DNA of 64,000 bases from the NCBI RefSeq assembly GCF_000698575.1, contig NZ_JFHD01000012.1:124001-188000 (forward strand), written 5' to 3'. The stretch is from Caballeronia zhejiangensis. Its GTDB lineage: Bacteria; Pseudomonadota; Gammaproteobacteria; Burkholderiales; Burkholderiaceae. The position numbers and the translations under genes were made by a program. Below, piece after piece: positions 61,443 through 64,000 of this stretch (the stretch's first letter is position 1; the number at the start of each line of letters is the position of its first letter). The notes beneath the pieces were generated by a model. The model was not told the DNA's origin. It made no database searches and was given only the letters and a program-made list of their open reading frames with translations.

Positions 61443-62606
61443 ATGAGCGGCAGCTTCATCGACATCACGCTTCGCGACGGCACGATCATTCCGGCTTACG
61501 TCACGCAGCCCGCGAAAGGTTCGGGACCGGGCATCGTGTTGCTGCACGACGCGGCCGGCCTCGACGAATTCGTCATGCGCTCCGCCGATCTGTACGCCGA
61601 AGAAGGGTACGTCGTGATCGCGCCGCAACTTCCCGGGCACGATCCGCAACCCGGCGGTATCGCCGCGGACAATTTCGCGGCGCTCGTCGATGCCCTGCGC
61701 GCGTTGCCGCAGCACGCCGGCAAAGTGGGCGTGATCGGGTACGGGCGCGGCGGCCGCTTCGCGACGCGCATCGCCGCGCAGGCCGACGTCGATTGCGCCG
61801 CCTGCTACTACGCGGACGATTTCAGCGCCTGTCTCGCCGATATCCCGACGATCCGCTGCCCGATGGTCTTCCACTTCGCCGAGCGCGCGGCGCACGATGC
61901 GCGCGAAGTCGAGTCGGCGCTCACGGGCAGACCGCACATCGAACGCTATGTTTATCCGGGCGCGTCGGCGGGCTTCATCGTTTCGGATTCCGCGCACTAC
62001 GACAAACCCGCCGCGCTGATGGCGTACTCACGCACGCTTTCGATGTTGCGCAAGGTGCTCGGTCCGCACTTCGATCTGAATCACTTGTGGGAGCAGCACT
62101 GCTATTTCGAATTCGCCACGCGCGACGTCGACGCCGTCATGCCGACGATGGTCGCCGAGCCATACGTGAACCACGTCCCGACGATGACAGGCGGCGTTGG
62201 GCACGATCAGTTGAAGCGTTTCTATCGATATCACTTCGTCCACTCGAATCCCGCCGATACGAAGCTGATTCCGGTATCGCGCACGATCGGCGCGGATCGC
62301 GTCGTCGACGAATTCGTGTTCTGTGCGACGCATAGTTGCGAAATCGACTGGCTGCTGCCCGGCCTCGCGCCGACGGGAAAATACTTCGAGGTTCCGATGC
62401 TAGCCGTTATCCGCTTTCGCGGCGACAAGCTCTACAACGAGCATATCTACTGGGATCAGGCTTCGGTGCTGGTGCAGATCGGTGTGCTGAACCCCGAAGG
62501 GCTGCCGGTCGCGGGCCGGCGAACGGCCGAAAAGTTGATCGACGAAACATTGCCGAGCAACGCGTTGATGCCCAATTGGGCATCGAGCGAGGGCAAGCCC
62601 ATCTGA
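61443..62606 (+). CDS. Dienelactone-hydrolase-like domain without catalytic triad, fused to an NTF2-like domain
   Basis: This 387-residue protein starts with a DLH/alpha-beta-hydrolase domain (about 1-215: FIDITLRDGTIIPAYVTQPA, HAGKVGVIGYGRGGRFATRIA, PMVFHFAERAAHDAREV, YVYPGASAGFIVSDSAHYDKPAA). Compared with true dienelactone hydrolases, the Cys of GYCLGG is Gly, the Asp after the GGQD position is Ala, and the His of AGHSF is Ala: all three catalytic residues are lost. The C-terminal part (about 230-370, HYVFVHSNPADTKLIPVSRTIGAD-like region, VVDEFVFCATHSCEIDWLLPG) reads as an NTF2/SnoaL-like fold. AAGGAGA supports the ATG. It may be a binding or scaffold protein. Confidence 0.75.
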   Translation: MSGSFIDITLRDGTIIPAYVTQPAKGSGPGIVLLHDAAGLDEFVMRSADLYAEEGYVVIAPQLPGHDPQPGGIAADNFAALVDALRALPQHAGKVGVIGYGRGGRFATRIAAQADVDCAACYYADDFSACLADIPTIRCPMVFHFAERAAHDAREVESALTGRPHIERYVYPGASAGFIVSDSAHYDKPAALMAYSRTLSMLRKVLGPHFDLNHLWEQHCYFEFATRDVDAVMPTMVAEPYVNHVPTMTGGVGHDQLKRFYRYHFVHSNPADTKLIPVSRTIGADRVVDEFVFCATHSCEIDWLLPGLAPTGKYFEVPMLAVIRFRGDKLYNEHIYWDQASVLVQIGVLNPEGLPVAGRRTAEKLIDETLPSNALMPNWASSEGKPI

Positions 62607-62763
62607 AGCGGCAAGCGATCAAGCGGACATTGCTGACGCGCAATGCGTGGACTACTCTGAGCAAAAACGTTGACGAGAAGCAGCAATCAGCGGGCCGATC
62701 ATCGTCGCAACGATGCGAAGCACTGCTGATAAAAATGAAATCGTCAGCGGAGCCGGAGAACCC
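62607..62763. other. 157-bp intergenic stretch before the autotransporter gene
   Basis: No gene, terminator or repeat is clear here. The 3' end carries GGAG 5 bp before the next ATG. Confidence 0.4.
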
Positions 62764-64000
62764 ATGCGCCGCTTTTCGCTTCCGATGCGATCGACGCCGC
62801 TCGCTCATGCGTTATCGCTTGCGTTCGGCGTGTCCTGTCTCGTTCGCGTGGCGCCCGCTGTCGCCGGGTGCGACAGGACTGCGCCGCAGTCCAATCAGAC
62901 CGCGACTTGCGATACACGCTCGCCCAATCCTTCGAACGTATCGGTCATCGCGGTGCCGGGCAGCGTCAACGTGACGATCAATGTGTTGACGGGCGTCGAA
63001 CTCGACATTGCCGGCAACGGGCTATTCGTGCGCAACACCAGCACGGCGACCAACGAGGGCACGTTGCAAATCACAGGTGACGGTTCCGACGCCATGACGT
63101 CGCAAAGCGCGACGACCGGGCGCAACACGCTCGTCAATCGCGGCGCGATCTTCACGGTCGGCACGAATTCGGAAGCGATGTTCAACAACGCCGCCGCCGT
63201 CACGATGCGCAACGAGGCAGGCGGCACGCTCACGACGAGCGGTGCAAGCGCTTCGGCGATGAACGACTTCGCCAGTCCGGGCGGCGGCACGTTGGTCAAC
63301 GATGGCGCGATCGCGACGAGCGGGGCGGGTTCTCATGGCATGGCGGCGCGAACCAGCGGCGACACGCTCGTGAACAATGGCGCCATCACGACGACCGGCG
63401 CGAGCGCAAACGGCATGTTCGTGGCCGGTACACCGGGCCAGAACGTCGTGACCAACAACGGCACCATCGACGTGTCGGGCAACAACGCGTCCGGCATCGT
63501 TTCGCAGGATGCGACGCCCGGCGCGATCACCAACACAGGATCGATCGTCGCGCGTGGCGCGGGCGGGGCGGGCGTGTCGCTCGCGAATGCGGCGTCCGTC
63601 ACGAATGCGGCGGGCGCGAGCATCGTCAGCCAGCAGGCGGGCGGCATCGTCGCGAATCGGGGTGGCGCGATCGACAACGCCGGCACGGTTCAGGGCGCGA
63701 CCGGCGTGACGATTGCCAATGGCGCAGAAACGATCGGCAACAGCGGCGCGATTCGCGGCACGAGCGCGGAGGCGATTGCCGCGACCGGCAAGATCAACGT
63801 GTCGATCATCAATAGCGGGACCATTGCGGGGGGCGCGGGCGTCGCCGTACGCACCGATACCGGTAACGATACTTTCGACATGAACGGCGGCGTCGTCACC
63901 GGACAGATTCGCCAGGGCGACGGCGCCGACACCGCCACGATGACAGGCGGACAGATCGATTCCATCGATCAGGGCGACGGGCGCGACACGTTCTCGATAT
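62764..64000 (+). CDS. Autotransporter-type beta-helix surface protein (N-terminal part, cut by window end)
   Basis: The frame opens at ATG 62764 and runs without a stop to the window edge (412 codons seen). A long signal-like N-terminus (PMRSTPLAHALSLAFGVSCLVRVAPAVAG) is followed by many imperfect repeats of the type VNxGxIxxxG, for example LVNRGAIFTVG, LVNDGAIATSG, LVNNGAITTTG, VTNNGTIDVSG, ITNTGSIVARG and IDNAGTVQGA, typical of a right-handed beta-helix autotransporter passenger. Near the edge DTGNDTFDMNGGVVTG and DGADTATMTGGQID continue the pattern. The translocator barrel would lie beyond the window. Confidence 0.85.
   Translation, partial: MRRFSLPMRSTPLAHALSLAFGVSCLVRVAPAVAGCDRTAPQSNQTATCDTRSPNPSNVSVIAVPGSVNVTINVLTGVELDIAGNGLFVRNTSTATNEGTLQITGDGSDAMTSQSATTGRNTLVNRGAIFTVGTNSEAMFNNAAAVTMRNEAGGTLTTSGASASAMNDFASPGGGTLVNDGAIATSGAGSHGMAARTSGDTLVNNGAITTTGASANGMFVAGTPGQNVVTNNGTIDVSGNNASGIVSQDATPGAITNTGSIVARGAGGAGVSLANAASVTNAAGASIVSQQAGGIVANRGGAIDNAGTVQGATGVTIANGAETIGNSGAIRGTSAEAIAATGKINVSIINSGTIAGGAGVAVRTDTGNDTFDMNGGVVTGQIRQGDGADTATMTGGQIDSIDQGDGRDTFSI

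Overview
The window is GC-rich (about 64%), densely coded, and looks like a Burkholderiaceae secondary chromosome, probably Paraburkholderia or Caballeronia. Reasons: a Gram-negative porin of the Burkholderia type, an acoXABC acetoin operon with an AcoR activator, and above all a rep-parB-parA-tyrosine recombinase block (53.9-59.8 kb) of the kind found at the replication origin of Burkholderia chromosome 2/3. The housekeeping sigma factor gene rpoD lies only about 0.3 kb from rep, so this replicon is better called a chromid than a dispensable plasmid. I see no rRNA, tRNA, insertion sequence, prophage or CRISPR array.

Layout. 0-3.8 kb: end of a sensor histidine kinase, a porin, an 840-bp non-coding stretch with an orphan terminator, and small hypothetical genes. 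3.9-8.9 kb: a catabolic unit (MFS carrier, CaiB/BaiF CoA-transferase, HMG-CoA-lyase-like enzyme) with a divergent LysR regulator and a cupin. 8.9-14.6 kb: a small exported protein, an EamA transporter with a His-rich tail, an FAD-linked oxidase, and a LysR/MFS divergent pair. 14.7-22.5 kb: a SET-domain protein, then an ECF sigma/anti-sigma pair followed by two lipid-modification operons (DUF1295, two CFA-like methyltransferases, lipocalin, FAD amine-oxidase-like protein, DUF1365). Both lipid operons are preceded by the same GCATCC-N16-CGTAT motif. 22.5-33 kb: a diguanylate cyclase, an SDR, an ion channel, a pyruvyl transferase, envelope lipoproteins, a sorbosone-dehydrogenase/cytochrome c pair, a candidate sRNA, a YhcG-type nuclease, a GST and an enoyl-CoA hydratase.

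33-39 kb: the modABC molybdate importer with a ModE-like box, then NUDIX/DeoR divergent genes and envelope proteins. 39-46.4 kb: acetoin catabolism (acoR, acoX, acoA, acoB, acoC, a lipoate-ligase-like gene) with a near-perfect sigma-54 promoter and a candidate enhancer site in front of acoX. 46.5-51.5 kb: a second SDR, a GST, a chemoreceptor and small secreted proteins. 51.6-59.9 kb: rpoD, rep, the origin-like intergenic region, parB, parA and the recombinase. 60-64 kb: mntH, a dienelactone-hydrolase-like protein with no catalytic triad fused to an NTF2-like domain, and the start of an autotransporter-type beta-helix protein cut by the window end.

Best leads: (1) the ECF-controlled lipid-modification regulon with two matching promoters; (2) the rep-parB intergenic region, with an apparent promoter-structured RNA-terminator unit running against rep, an AT-rich repeat zone, and DnaA-box/inverted-repeat structures before parA; (3) two copies of a 36-bp element with inverted DnaA-box-like ends; (4) the dienelactone hydrolase pseudoenzyme. 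All functional statements come from reading motifs by eye; no search or folding was run.
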